From: Lunularia cruciata
Lineage: Eukaryota > Streptophyta > Marchantiopsida > Lunulariales > Lunulariaceae
Reading direction: 5' to 3'
Length of the DNA stretch: 64,000 nt
NCBI GenBank assembly: GCA_948567375.1
Contig: OX419761.1
Span: 45,608,243 to 45,672,242, forward strand
Shown here: one piece after another, positions 21,114-33,541 of the stretch
How the letters are laid out: the number at the start of each line of letters is the position of its first letter
How positions within the stretch are numbered: position 1 is the first letter of the stretch
The notes under the pieces: model-generated
The model's database searches: none
Told to the model about the DNA's origin: nothing
What the model saw: the letters and a program-made list of their open reading frames with translations, nothing else
Translations under genes and position numbers: made by a program

Positions 21114-22150
21114 ATGAGGAAACTTCCAATTTTCTTTGGCAAGGATGGAGAAGATGTGGAGTCTTTTGTGAGAGATTTCAAGAGAGTTTGCATAGGAAAC
21201 AATGAGAAGAGGAAGAATGAGTGGGTTTCATTATTACCAGATTTCTTTGAGGATGCAACACTTACATGGTATGACTCAAAATACCAAAAGAGAGAGAGAG
21301 GAGAGATGTGCACAAAGAGTCTTGGGAGAGTTTGACTTCAGCAATCATTAAGAACTTTATTCCAAATGAGAATTATGAGAGATTGATGAGTGAGGTTACC
21401 TTTCTCAAACAAGGAGATTTAGAGAAAGTGATAGTCTATGTAAAAAGAGTAGAGAAGTTGGAGTCCAGATTTTGCATAATGTTGAGGAAGGGTGAAGATG
21501 ATATAGAGATTACTATGATTGGCATAGGAGCTATGCTCACCAAGAAGATTTTGGGAGGGTTGAAACCACAAATTAGAAGCAAGGGGAGATATGAAAAACC
21601 TTCTTCCGAGGTTGAAGCTATCAAGATCACAATTTGTATAGAGGAGAGTTTGCAAGGAGATGAGAGTGATTTGGTGGTGAAAGAGGTCGTGCATCCTCCT
21701 CAAGGTTACAAGTATGGTGGAACTTTTGATACTTTGGTGGCAAGGGTTGCACCACAAGTAGTGGTTGCTCCAATTCCTTCACCTCTACCAAAGGATCCAC
21801 TTCAAATCATCACTAAACAACTTGCATATCTCAAGATCAATGTAATGCAACTACGAGAGAAGAGAGAGGTGGAAGAAAATGTGAGGAGAGACTCCTAGGA
21901 GTTATAGAAGTTATCCATATGGAGGAGGCCAACCAGCTAACATTTTCAATGAGAGAAATTGTTTTAGTTGTGGAGAAAGAGGTCATATCCAAAGGAATTG
22001 CTCAAATTCCACTTACCATGGAGGAAAGGGTTATGAAGGAGCCAATAGGAGGAAAGAGGGAGGGAGTGAAACCAAAGTGGCTCCTAATTGAAAGAAAGGG
22101 AAAGAGATAACATCCATAGATGTGGTTGAGAGCAAGTATGAGAAGAGAGA
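21114..22150 (+). pseudogene. A2 gag, frameshifted
   Basis: Starts MRKLPIFFGKDGEDVESF. The capsid region with FFEDATLTWYDSKYQKR is followed by a shift near 21305 and another near 21890. The zinc knuckle CFSCGERGHIQRNC near 21960 is intact. At the codon where element A has TGA, this copy has GGA. Confidence 0.8.
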
Positions 22151-22476
22151 GTGCTCATAGTCCATGGGTCTTAATTTGGAGTTTTTGGCACAAAAAAGAA
22201 GAGAGCTCATTTTGCAAAGACTTTTCATTCTTCTCAAGGGTTTACTCCTAGCAAAGATACTCCTATGTCTATTAGGAGCACTTGCAGCTCAACACCATCA
22301 ACAAAAAAGACTTCAAGAAAGAAGTTGAGGATGGAGGACTTCTTGATCTCCAAGCAAACAAAGGAACTACAATGTGTTGGAGGATGTTGGTAGTCACAAG
22401 GCTAACATCACAGTGGGCCAGTTGATTGCTTTGAACCCTACCTTAGAAAGGAGCTTAGAGGTGGTTTGAGTTCTAC

Positions 22477-22930
22477 ATGGAGCAAGAGGAAAAGAAGGCA
22501 ATAGCTTCAATATTGATGGGGGTGGTGGACGCCAAACCAGCACCATGGGAGGCTTGTAAATATACCTCCAAGATTGACATGAGAGTGAATGGTCACAATA
22601 TCAAGGATGCATTAGTTCATGAAGGATCAGCAATGAATGCCATGTTAGAAAGGTTGATGAAGAAGTTGAGTATGATACCTTCTAGACCTTCAACATTTGT
22701 GGTGAGCATGGAAAATAAGCAACAAGTTTGACCAATAAGGGTGATGGATAAGGTGGTAGTTTTAGTTATGGGAGTTCAAAATCTCATGAATTTCTAAGTC
22801 TTGAAAGATTCAAGTTATGATTTGCTTTTTGGGAGGCCATGGTTGAGTGTAATACGCACAATTGATTGATGGCACAAAGGGTACTTGAGGATTGGGTCAT
22901 CAAACCATAGAGTCATAGTTCTAATCACTA
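22477..22930 (+). pseudogene. A2 protease
   Basis: Encodes KIDMRVNGHNIKDALVHEG with the catalytic Asp replaced by His, then LLFGRPWLSV. It is collinear with the element A protease and runs without interruption into the acidic linker, confirming where element B inserted in A. Confidence 0.72.
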
Positions 22931-24240
22931 ACACCACCAACATTTTACATTTAGATACACCATCTTCTGATTACTGGGAATCAAATTCAAAAGAAGGAGC
23001 TTTAGGAGTGGATACAAGCATGGAGGAGGAGACTTCCATGGAGGAGTATGAATCTGAATTTGATTCAGATGTGTATCCCTTGTGTGCTATGGACTTTACA
23101 TCTAAGCAAGAGGTTTTGAAAGACCTAAATAAATCACCATTGACACTTGAGAAGATAGAGAGGAGGTTATCTACCCTCAAGTATGGTCCAAATGTTACAA
23201 GGAGGAGAAGGTAAGATTTGAAGAGATTTTCCAAAAGTTCATCCATGTGTCTACTTTCAATTATAAGGATCTATAGGAAGTCACCTTGGAGGAGCACAAG
23301 ATTGAGGTAGAGTCACATGCAAGACCAGTCCGCCAAAAGCAACGACATATTAGTTCAGAAATATCTTTGGTTGTGAAAGAGGAGATTGATAAGCTCAAGG
23401 AGGCCGGATTTATACTTGAGGTGGAGAATTCAAAATAGGTATCTCTAATTGTGATTTTGAAGAAAAAGAATGGTAAGCTTTGGGTATGTGTGGATTACAA
23501 GTAGCTCAATGTTGTTACTAAGAAGGACTATTACCCTTTCCCATTCATTGATGAGATCTTAGAGGAGGTTGCAAGTCATGAGAGGTACAATTTTGGAGAT
23601 GGTTATAGTGGGTATAACCAAATCAAGATTGCACTAGAGCATCAACAACTCACCATTTCGCCACACCTTGGGGACCTTATGCTTTCAAGGTCATGCCTTT
23701 TGGGCTTTGCAATGCTCCAATCACATTCTAATGTTTCATGAACAAGGTATTTGAATCTTTCATTGAGAAATTTGTGAGAGACTTCCTTGATGACTTTTGT
23801 GTCTATGAGAGCAAGGAGGAGCACTTTGAGTACCTAATCAAGGTCTTGCAATGCTTGGATGAAGCAAATACATCACTCTACCTAGAGAAGTGCATTTTGG
23901 ATGTGAAGAATGTCTACTTTTGGTCTACATCATCTCCAAGGATGGAATAGCAGTTGATCTTGAGAAGGTGAGGAAAATCTTAGACCTTCCATTCCCTTCA
24001 AGCTTGACAAAGTTATGCCAATTTTTGGAGGTGGTTGGGTACTATAGGAGGTTCATCTTCTCATTTTCCAACAAGGCTTATGCATTGACCACCTACATGA
24101 AGGAGGGTGTAGATTACATGGTGATTTTGGAAGACAAGGAGGCTCTCAAAGCTTTTGAGGAGCTCAAGCAATCTCTTGTTGTAGCTCCAATTCTTGCTAA
24201 ACCTGATTAGAGTAAGCCTTTCATCCTCTATATTGATGCT
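22931..24240 (+). pseudogene. A2 reverse transcriptase
   Basis: Acidic linker, then RT with FGDGYSGYNQIKIA near 23600, MPFGLCNAP near 23695 and VRDFLDDFCVYE near 23775 (YxDD box as FLDD). Two TAGs at motif 1-2 (near 23440 and 23503) and a frameshift near 23640 inactivate it. Confidence 0.8.
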
Positions 24241-24825
24241 TCTAATGTATCTATAGGATGTACTCTTAATCAATTAGACCAAGATGGGCATGATCATCCA
24301 ATAGCTCATGCTAGTATGCAGATGGTTTCAGTAGAAAATAACTACTCTATCATGGAGAGAGGAAGGTTGGTAGTTATCTTTGGTCTCAAGAAGTTTAGAC
24401 ATTACTTGATTGGAGAGAAAGCCACCATTGTCATGGATCATAAGGCTTTGAAGCACATCTTCAACAAGCTTAATGTGGAAGGGAGGCTAGCAAGGTGGAT
24501 GATACTCTTGTATGAGTCTGACTACACCATTGAAGATAGGCCAAGGAAGAAACATGAAAGTGCTAATTTGTTATCTAGGTCTTATGATCATGATGGAGAT
24601 GAACCAGTGGATGATTCCTTCTTGGATGAGGAGTTGATGACAATCTTAATCACTCAAGAGGTTCCAATGGAGTACAAGGAGATTGTGGACTTTGTTACAA
24701 GAGGTAACTATCTAGAAGGAATGCATGCTAGGGAGAGGAAGTCCCTTGTAGCAAGATCTAGACGTTACACAATAGTGGAGGATATTCCTTTCCACCAAGG
24801 AGCAGATGGTCTACTTTGAAGAGCA
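24241..24825 (+). pseudogene. A2 RNase H and linker
   Basis: RNase H motifs NYSIMERGRLVVIFGLKKFR and VMDHKALKHIF are followed by the Asp/Glu-rich linker. The frame is open for 167 codons from 24316. Confidence 0.75.
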
Positions 24826-25698
24826 ATGGGCAAGGAAGAGTCTATCTTACTCATAAAGGAGTTTCATGAAGGTTTAGTGTGTGGAGGACACTTTGCAAGA
24901 AAGGTGAATGCTTTCAAGATTCTAGATGCAGGTTACCATTGGAGGGGGGTTTTCAAGGATTGTCTTGATTATTGCAAAACTTGTCATGTTTTTCAAGCTT
25001 TTGCTAGAAAGTCTACTTCCATTCCACCACTTAGATCAATTCCATTGCTAAGACCTTTTGAGAAGTGGGGAATTGATTTTCTAGGTCCTCTCAATAGAAC
25101 CCCAAGGAACAATTGATATATTATGGTAGTTACTAATGATCTTACCATGTGGGTTGAGGCTAAACCATTAAGGGACAAGAATGAAGATGAAGTTGAGAGA
25201 TTTCTTTATGAAGGCATTATCACTAGGTTTAGATGCCCTTTGGAGTTGGTTTCTAATAAAGGAGGAGAGTTTACAAGAAGCATTACCACAGCCATGCTAT
25301 GATATTTTTCTATCACACATAGAGTAACTACATCTTATAAGCCAAATTCCAATGGCTTGGTAGATAGAACCAATCAGAGCTTGTGCATGATGTTGGCCAA
25401 AGATGCAGAAATAGAGGGGGCTAAACATCATTGGGACAAGAGAATTCATGTAGTTTTGTGGGAGTATAGGACAACCATGAAGACTTCCATTGGATATTTT
25501 CCATTTCAATTGGTATATGGTATTGAGTCTACCTTACCTATTCACTTTGATCTTCCTACCTTCCAAAGCATTCATAGGAGATTGAAGAAAGCACAAGGAG
25601 GTGATGTAGAGAAGTCACGGAAGGATCAACTCATGGAATTGGAAGAGGCAAGAGCAATTGCTATGGTTCGGATGGAGCAAGCTCATTTGTCATTTGCT
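24826..25698 (+). pseudogene. A2 integrase, C-terminus deleted
   Basis: The zinc region (CKTCHVF) and core are recognisable: GIDFLGPLNR, then a changed second Asp region (LVSNKGGEF, Asp to Asn) and NGLVDRTNQ (catalytic Glu replaced). It ends abruptly at MEQAHL and passes into LTR sequence at about 25699. Confidence 0.78.
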
Positions 25699-25817
25699 TG
25701 GAGTGTTAGCCTTGGAGGAGTATGATGGAGTTGGGGTACCTTGCCTTCTTAGTCCATGGTGTGTAACCATAATAGCCATCAGAGGTTCATCCTGAGTGAG
25801 AGATAGGCTGGCTCACA
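25699..25817 (+). repeat. 3' LTR remnant of A2
   Basis: Only the terminal U5 part, ending GGCTGGCTCACA, is left. The deletion removed the PPT and most of the LTR. Confidence 0.8.
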
Positions 25818-26147
25818 ATCCACTAGAAGCTTGATGTCTTCCTTAGGAGATTGGTCAATGGTGTGGCTATATGAGCATAGTAGTGCATGAACCATCAATA
25901 AAAACTTGCCAATCCATCAAATGCCCACACTTCTATGGTATCCTTTGGGATGGGCTACTAAGTAATGGCATTGATTTTTCCTCTCTCAGCTTGATCTCCT
26001 CTAAAGAGATCTTATGATCCAAGAAGGTAACTTCCTTCTACCAAAAGGTACACTTTGACTAGTTGATATAGTTGTCTTAAGATGTCTTGCCTGTGATTTG
26101 TGAGTTTTACCTCCATCTTGCTATACATTAAAATATCATCCAAGAAC
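25818..26147 (-). pseudogene. B2 RT C-terminal part
   Basis: Aligns with element B 8810-9140 (end of RT, before RNase H). It is bounded by A2 on the left and a solo LTR on the right. Confidence 0.7.
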
Positions 26148-26837
26148 TATGAGCTGGCCTATCTCTCACTTAGGATGAACCTCTAGTGGCTATTATGGTA
26201 GCGCACCATGGACTAAGAAGGCAAAGAACCCCAACTCCATCATACTCCTCTAAGGCTAACATTCCAAGACTCAAGCCATTGCTCACTAGAGAACTCAATG
26301 AGAGAGAGATAGTTGTAAACGAACGGATGATGAGTACCTCCTCATCCCTTGTTTATATACTTATGAAATAGTTACACACTAATGTTACTATTTATCATAG
26401 TAACTCAAGGTATTAGGTTAAAAGTCAAGTAAAGTCAAAAAGCTAAAGGAATATCCATACTCATGGGAATATTCTCCTAAGCATATGGTCTTATCTTGAC
26501 CCAACCACTAAGTCAAGGATTCCTTCACATGGGCTATCCTTGGACTACAGAAGAATCCAAAACAAAAAGGCTTGTGGGTCAAAGAGTTCTCAACTCTTCC
26601 ACAAAGCCAAATACCTAGGAATAATACCAAGTCAATACACTAGAATCCAAAATAATGATGCTCATCTTTTCCACTTCCTCTAAAGTAAGGTCCACACTAT
26701 CTTAGCTATGACTAACTTTAGCTAATCATGACTAATGTAAAACCATCCTTTATTTTTATATAAATAATATCTCTTAAGTATTCACAATACCCAACTAAAT
26801 ATCACAATACCACACACATGCACAAATGGGTGTTATA
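26148..26837 (-). mobile_element. Solo LTR of family A in B2, minus orientation
   Basis: The minus-strand LTR has no internal domain. B2 reads AAGAAC on the left and GAACACTACC on the right, while element B has the unbroken AAGAACACTACC. This gives a 4-5 bp target duplication (AGAAC or GAAC). Confidence 0.9.
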
Positions 26838-26960
26838 GAACACTACCAGGTACTAATCTAATATCTCATCCAACACCCAACTAAATATCACAATACCACA
26901 CACATGCACAAATGGGTGTTATAGAACACTACCAGGTACTAATCTAATATCTCATCCAAC
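26789..26960. repeat. Two tandem 86-bp units spanning the LTR-B2 junction
   Basis: Units 26789-26874 and 26875-26960 appear identical. Each contains the LTR end, the target duplication and flanking B2 sequence, so the duplication is later than the LTR insertion. Confidence 0.92.
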
Positions 26961-28060
26961 ACCCAATACATTTGATCCAAAAAGACTGCTGGAGCATAAG
27001 TGAACCCAAAAGCTAAACCTCTATATTCCAAAAACCCATATCTTGTGCAAAAGGTAGTCTTTTGCATATCTTCTTTATCAATAGAATCTACCAATAGCCA
27101 CTTTGGAGATCCAAATTAGACAAGTATCATGCTCCACTCAATTGATCTAGCAAGTCATCCAATTCAAGGCAAAAGATATGCATTCTTTATTGTTTGTTTA
27201 TTGAGATCACGATAATCAATACAAAAGCAAAGTCCTCCATCTTTCTTTGGAACAAATAGTACCAGTGCTCCCCAAGGAGATATACTATGTTGTATGAAAT
27301 CCTTCTCCAAAACTCTTGTTTGAAGCTCTTCCAACTCCTTTGGTGAAAGCCAATAGGTTGGTCTACTTGTTGGAGTACTTCTTAGCAATAACTCAATCTT
27401 GAAGAGTATACCATGATCATAGGGTAACCCCTTTGGAAGATCATCTAGAAATACATCTTCAAACTCTTGAACTATTTGATCAACCATGGCTTGATGAGGC
27501 TTTTGACCCTCATCAGATTCTCCATGCACAATTGGTTTGATACACATAAAAAATTAACAATATATTTGTTCAAGTTTTGCTCTATGGTTGTTCTATTGAT
27601 AAACTTCCCATCTTAGGATTGACTATTCTCTCAAGTGTTTTACTCAAAGGTGCCAAACAACCTAATTGGTAGTTCCTATTTTGGTGTTGTACTTGAATTT
27701 ATCATCAAATTGAAGCTTATGATGTTCAAGCCAAGGCAAACTATGAGTGTGGAGGTGCTATTACAATCCTCATACACTCTAAATACACCTTCCCAATCTT
27801 GAATTTAATAGGATGTGAGGTATGGAAGGCAAAACACTTTCTAGCATTTGCCATCATCAATCTACTTCCATTACTAGCTTGATAGTAATACTTAATTCAT
27901 TTGTTAATTGCATGGACATATAATTCTTTGAACTTCCAAAATCAACCAAAATCCTACAACCATAACCACCTATCATACCTTGCAAGTGAAGCAAACTTGC
28001 AAAGGTTGAGCCTTCAATCCCACTCAAACTAATCAAGTTCCCAATAGGTGGCTTGAACTC
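26961..28060 (-). pseudogene. B2 protease and RT N-terminal part
   Basis: Matches element B 9170-10390. A 127-codon open piece (27164-27547) includes [18 protein letters not shown]. Further right, protease text is recognisable from its alignment to B ([11 protein letters not shown], then the linker with about one copy of the 60-bp unit). There are many stops. Confidence 0.75.
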
Positions 28061-29230
28061 TCCTATGGGAACTCCTTGTTTGTATGATCATCTTGCTCTA
28101 CAAACTCTATTTGGGTGATTTTTTGAGGTTGCTCATTCTTGAATGGACATTCAACAATGTGATATCTAATTTGTTAACAATAAAAGCAACCACCATTTTT
28201 TCACAATCTTTCTCTATCTATAATGCCAAGGGGTCTTTGTTGGACACTGTTAATCTCTATTAGTGTCAGCTCCTCCACCTAATTTAGTGTGTTGGTATGT
28301 TCTATGAAAGTTGAGATCAAGACCAAGTTGCAATAACCAAGGAATTAATGCTCAACCACTACATGGCTTTCTTCCAAGTGTTTGGGCTTCTATATGGTCA
28401 CTTCTAATTTGGTGCATGACTTCAAGCCCTTCACAATCAATCCAGAGCTTCATCTAGAATTTGGATAATGCTGTTCTAGAATTGCATAATGTAGCTCCTC
28501 ATTGAATCAATCTGCTTCAATTTTGCCAATCTATTTTATGTAGCTCATGCAATATCTAAGCTCAATATCTCCCAATTATAACTCTCTTGAATTCTTTCCA
28601 TGTCAAGATTAATACAGCAAACTGCCATTCAACTTGCTCCACTCAAAATTACCACCATGGTTTTGCCACTCCATCCAATTGGCATGAAGCCAAGAGAATC
28701 TATCTCCATTCATCTTGAAGATTTGTAGCTTCATAATGCCATTCATAATCAAACAAAAATTTCTTCACTACATCTGAGAGATTCTTGCCTTCAAATACCT
28801 TATGCTTTGGAAAATGGAATTTTCTCTTCTTCTTCTTGAAATGGTGCCCTCTCTACATGCTCTTGTCGTTGATGGTCTTTTTCTTCCAACAATTGAGTAA
28901 GGTGTTTGATTTGTTGCTACATAGCAATGATAACTTCAAGCATTGTCACCATGGCTATCAATCAAATATCTATAATTATCTAAGTTAACACCCAAATGAA
29001 AAACATCCATTTTTCTTTGTAGGTTATAATTGGAAGCACCAAGGGTTCTAGGTTACAATTGGAAGCACCAAGGGTTCATTGGACAAGGTGAGCATATTTA
29101 GAAAATTCTGCCCAAAGGATGAGATGATGAACTACGTAAAATGATGTTTGAGAAGTACATGGATATGAAAATCCCAATGGCTTAGGGGAAATGGATTTGG
29201 TGGTCCATAAATTCTATCCATCTCATTCTT
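28061..29230 (-). pseudogene. B2 gag
   Basis: Collinear with element B 10400-11590. The zinc knuckle and capsid regions are recognisable only by alignment to B. No long frame remains. Confidence 0.65.
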
Positions 29231-29242
29231 GCTCTAATACCA
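29231..29242 (-). other. Primer binding site of B2
   Basis: The minus strand reads TGGTATTAGAGC, one transition away from the tRNA-iMet site of element B, directly next to the LTR. Confidence 0.8.
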
Positions 29243-29243
29243 A

Positions 29244-29733
29244 TATAGAAAACCAAGGAGAGAAATAGGAGAATGGAAGATCGGAATGAAAGTTCACTTT
29301 CAGACTCTTGAATGAAAGAAACTCCAAATGCCTAACATGAGCTTGGGCTTTGATATTTATAGGGACATATAAGGCTCTTGAGAAGCTTCTAAAGAAGTTT
29401 TCTACTTGGCATGCAAGCTAAGCTAATTGAGAAGCTTCCAAAGAAGCTTCTTCCTAGAAGCCACTTACTTGGCACGCAAGCTAAGCTAGCTAAGAAGCTT
29501 CTCAAGAAACTTCCTTCTAGAAGTCACCTACTTGGCATACAAGCTAAGCTAGTTGGAAAGCTTCATAAGAAGCTTCCTTTTAGAATTCAACATTACATAT
29601 TACCCAATACTTGGAAGGTACCAAGTAGTTTCCTAGAGGCTTTTAGAAATATTTTTAGAACTCTTGGCTAATTTGGCCTATTTGCTAGTTCGCTAGTCTC
29701 AACTAACTCATCTATAAACTCCATATTGTTATG
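29244..29733 (-). repeat. 5' LTR of B2
   Basis: Ends correspond to those of the B LTR with transitions. It keeps the TATA box context, many GAAgcTTC pairs, and a decayed counterpart of the internal PPT/LTR-end junction near 29590, so the U3 duplication predates both insertions. Confidence 0.82.
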
Positions 29734-29739
29734 GACTAG

Positions 29740-30600
29740 TCCTCATTTTCCTTTAAGCGGTTGTGCTCCTTGATCTTGGATTGAATGTTGCCCAATTCTA
29801 TAGGAACTTGTCCACCAAAGTGTGATGTTTTGGCCCAATAGTGTTGAGTCGGGACTACCTCTTCACCTCCTCCAAGCGCCTTGCTATTCTTTGAGCATGT
29901 ACAATGGCTTTAAACATAGTGCAAGGATTTTGTACCATTACCTCTTGGTGAATTTTCTCTTTTAACCGCCATTTGAAATTCTCAAGAGCTTCTATTGGAC
30001 TCATACCAACTATCACAACCTATAGATTCGGAAATTCTTTCATGTACTCTTGTATGTTGTTCTTGTACTTCAACCTTCATAGTCGGGTTCAGTCCATTTG
30101 CACAAAATCCATGGATTGGAAATTCTTCAATAGCCCTTCTTGCATTGCAATCCAAGTGATCTCTCTTCCTTCTACCAACATTGATTGTTCTCAAGCATCA
30201 TACCATATGAAGGCTTTATTGGTCAAGTACCCACATGCAAACACCCTTGTAGAATGATTGGTGATCTCAATTGTGAATAATCAAGAGTATTGATTCATTC
30301 TTGAAATCCAATTTCCAATACTCCCATGAAACACTATCCCTTGTAAGGCTCAATGTTGCATGTCTTCTTCATTTGTATTAATAACATGGCTTCATTGTTG
30401 ATCAGGGTTGGTGTCATCTGCATGAGTGACTCTCTAAGTACTTTAGTCGCCAATATTGGGTTTTGGGATGGTTCCCCTTCTTGCATTACTTGATCTTTTT
30501 TGAAGGTATGTATTTGCCTTTGCAATGCATCTATTGTCATTTTGATTTCCCAAAACTTGTTCAACATACCTTGCATTCCTTGCATCAGATCATGCAATTA
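29740..30600 (-). pseudogene. Gag fragment of a further Gypsy element
   Basis: The minus strand gives a gag-like series with stops: CGYLTNKAFIWYDA, then ITWIAMQEGLLKNFQSM, then IQEYMKEFPNL and VHAQRIARRLEE, in one frame from about 30250 to 29830. An N-terminal helical piece lies at 30597-30334. The spacing fits a Retrotrans_gag domain. It adjoins the LTR of B2, so it is probably the element into which B2 inserted. No pol follows in this window. Confidence 0.65.
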
Positions 30601-32840
30601 TGGCTCCATGATTTTTACACATGACAAATGCTCAAGAGCTACTTCATACTTCAATAAAGAGTAAATATGATCACTTGGGAGGAATTATGGACTACTAGGA
30701 CTACCATTGCAATCTCAAAGACTATCACTCATTGATAATATTCCTCACCAAAACCACAGACTACAAAATCCCTAAACATCATTTTTGGTCTAACCACACA
30801 ATAGATTTCTACTTGAGTGTTGAAGGGAGAGGATTTGGTATATTCAAGTCCATTGCATCATAAAAAAATGTAGATTATCAAATCTCACTCTCTATTGTAT
30901 ATCATCACAAGTAGAATCACCGGGTTTGGCAAATACATCACTATGTCCATGAACTTTGCTCCAAAATGGTAAACAAGATATATTCTCACTTGCTCACATT
31001 GGATGTACATAATCTTGATGTAAAATAGATCCAAGAGCAAAAAGTGAGGTGCAAGAAATTATCCACAAGGAGCTTTGATCCCATCCTCTCTCTAAACACC
31101 CTCAATCTATCAATAGCATTATATTTTTTCCCCTCAAAATTACTTAGTCTTAGTACTCCGTGTTCCTCCAAGAGGAATGATCCACTCTCTTGGATTAAAA
31201 CACCTACTTTAATATCATTGTAATGTTCCAATGAGAAGAGAACCCCCAAGAGAAACACAAGGCTTCAGCCCTCAATACTTCAATGCCCCAAAGGAGCACC
31301 TTGTTATATAACAAAGAGGATCCCCTCAAAGGGGGCTCCACCCTTGGATCAGATAAATGGATTGGTGACATGTCAATGAGTTCCACCGTTAGATTAGTTG
31401 TATGGATGGGTGACATGTCAATCCTTGTCTTATTTGGTTGGGTCAAACAAGTGTGACCTAAGGGAATATTTGGGGAATCTTTCTATAGGAAGCTCAGAAT
31501 AGCATACGTAAGGTACCGTTGGAAAAATCTTGATGAGAAAAACGTGGAGGAAAAGGCATTATCTTTTCTATGAAGAGGAAAATTTCTCAATTTTTGAGAC
31601 CTAATTCATCCTTTTAGGCTTTTGAAATTAGCTTTGAAGTTTTCAAGGTGTTTTTGACCTCTGCCCTATTAGTTGAAGTAATTTTTTGGTGAAACCTCTA
31701 TTTTATCTATTTAGACCATCATATAAAAATCCTTCCACATATTACCAAGCCAATTTCCACCTCTAGATAATATGTCTGGCTAATGGTTATACAATGCTCC
31801 ATTTACATTTGATCTTCCAAATAATGCACAAGGTGTGCAAAGTCCCACCACCTTAAGAGTAATTTCTCTTCTTCAATATGTCCATCATCTAAACCCCATT
31901 CATTGTCATATATCAACTCATCAACTTCCTGAAACTCATTCTTATCAAGCTCACCTTAACGTTGTGCCAGTTGACCCCATGTACGCCTTTTTATCTCATT
32001 TGTCAACTCATTGAAGGAACTAATATGGAGCATGGTGACAATGAACTATTTCTTACAACACCATTTCTTCTCAAAAGAACCATTTCTTCTCAAAAGTTTC
32101 ATCGACAATAGACAAACTTATGACTACCCACGTTAAAATGTATAGTTCATCTCCGCATGCACTTGATGTCTCTTGGAGTTCATCTCCCCTTGCACTCAAT
32201 GTCTCTTGGGAGATCGACATCTCAGTTCAAATCTTCTTGGCACTCAGTTGTTTCTTTCACCAAATGCACATTTTTGCACAAAATTGCAACCTCAAATCTT
32301 CCCTCTATATATATATATCTTGAGCCCTCGAGTTCTTCACTAAACTAAACTTAATAATTTCCCTCACCATTCGAATAGCATGCATGATCTCTTTCAAAAG
32401 CAGTCAAATTACTTTACTAATCCAATCTCGATACTTTCCCTCTCTGTCAAGTTTGATCTCTTTCGAGCTTCACAGATTCCATTTTGTTCACTTAAGAGTT
32501 TCCCTTACTTCAAATCATGTTCTGAATCAAATGCCTTTGATTTCCTTCACCAAGAGTTTCTGTCAATTCAAATCTTGTGGGTTCAATTGTGAGTAGAGTC
32601 ACATTAATAAGCTTGATTGACAAATTAATTAATACAAATGTATTGTGATTAATATTTATGGGAGCTCCCATATCCCATCAAATTTTACTGGTCATGGTTT
32701 CTAGCACCAAATAAATAAATATTTGATAACTAGAGGTCTTTGCCCATCAAATTTTAATATACCCTCTCGGCCATAAATTATCACAACAATACCCGACAGA
32801 AATTTACCAGATATTTACATGTGGTGCAAAAGTTATTATG
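30601..32840. other. Unassigned sequence
   Basis: No domain recognised. Minus-strand frames near 31000-31450 lie around a TATATAAC box (about 31300) and could be LTR or promoter remains of the neighbouring gag element. An imperfect direct repeat around CACTyrATGTCTCTTGG lies at 32158-32212, and a short TA run near 32305. Confidence 0.4.
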
Positions 32841-32847
32841 AAAAAGA

Positions 32848-33330
32848 CAACCGCGTAGAAAAAATGAAGGATGGGAAGACCCCATCAAGCAGTTATTATT
32901 GAAACACCCCTACTTCTTGGAATACCAAGATGTCTCTTGACAAATATCAACTCAACTTAGACTGTTGAGTTATAACTGGCCTTGGATCGAGCTCATGCGT
33001 TTAAGATCTCTTCCCTGATAAAGGCTTACACAAGTGGCTAAGACACAATCCTCTTCGAACCTTGATAGTTGGGCATTCCTCAATAGTATCAAAAGCCTCT
33101 CCCTTTCGGCAAGTGCTTTTCGGGATCTAGGGTTCGAATCGTTCACATACTTTTCTACGAGAATGACGTGGGACGGAAATGTCTCCATATAACCATGGCT
33201 GGGAAGAAAAGTAGGCGACCGCGTAGAAAAACGAAGGATAAGAAGACCCCATCAAGCCGAACAAGGGAGAAACAAAAAAATGTAACATGGGAAAGGTACA
33301 TAGGAAATTCTGCAGTACACGGACCACAGT
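32848..33330 (-). repeat. 3'-end fragments of the non-LTR element (repeat R1)
   Basis: Two pieces (about 32848-32890 and 33214-33330) match the 3' end of the element at 35260-38110: on the plus strand GGCGACCGCGTAGAAAA, then GGATAAGAAGACCCCATC, then AAGGGAGA. Short, 5'-truncated copies are typical of non-LTR elements. Confidence 0.55.
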
Positions 33331-33541
33331 CCATAGAAAATCTTGCGGGAATCAAGAGAAGGGTGATTTTGTTTTTTGGGAGGTGAGGCTTACAGACGAG
33401 TTTGTAAAATTCAGTTAACGTCAAAATTAAACTGGTGACAGAATAATACCCTTCCACCAATTTAATTATGATGGTATGATGATAATACCCATTTAACTAT
33501 GAAGGGGTCTTCCTATCCCTCATGTTTTTTACGCGGTCGCC
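33214..33541. repeat. Inverted pair of R1 ends
   Basis: The arms 33214-33250 and 33504-33541 are inverted copies of R1 with a few mismatches, about 250 bases apart. They could be two opposed insertions or a terminal-inverted-repeat structure. Confidence 0.6.

Larger units (their letters stand above)
18869..25817 (+). mobile_element. A2: decayed family A retrotransposon, 3' end deleted
   Basis: The plus-strand copy of element A has a 5' LTR, primer site, extra-ORF remnant, gag, protease, RT, RNase H and integrase. The 3' LTR keeps only its last 119 bases because a deletion runs from integrase (after MEQAHL near 25690) into the LTR. Flanks are GGTCC (18864-18868) and A-ATCC after 25817, which fits a mutated 5-bp target duplication in B2. 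Stops and frameshifts occur in every domain. It is useful as an outgroup for dating changes in A and shows the protease-RT join that B interrupts there. Confidence 0.9.
16380..29733 (-). mobile_element. B2: old, fragmented relative of element B
   Basis: Collinear with element B from its 5' LTR (29244-29733) down to the integrase C-terminus near 16380. The order is preserved across three interruptions by family A sequences (17158-17863, 18869-25817, 26148-26837). The chromodomain and 3' LTR are missing. Stops and indels are frequent. It is the oldest layer of this nest because three family A insertions sit in it. Confidence 0.85.

Noticed and set aside
33214..33541. MITE defined by the R1 inverted pair
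   Set aside because: R1 also occurs singly at other places as the 3' end of the non-LTR element, so two opposed fragments are the simpler reading.
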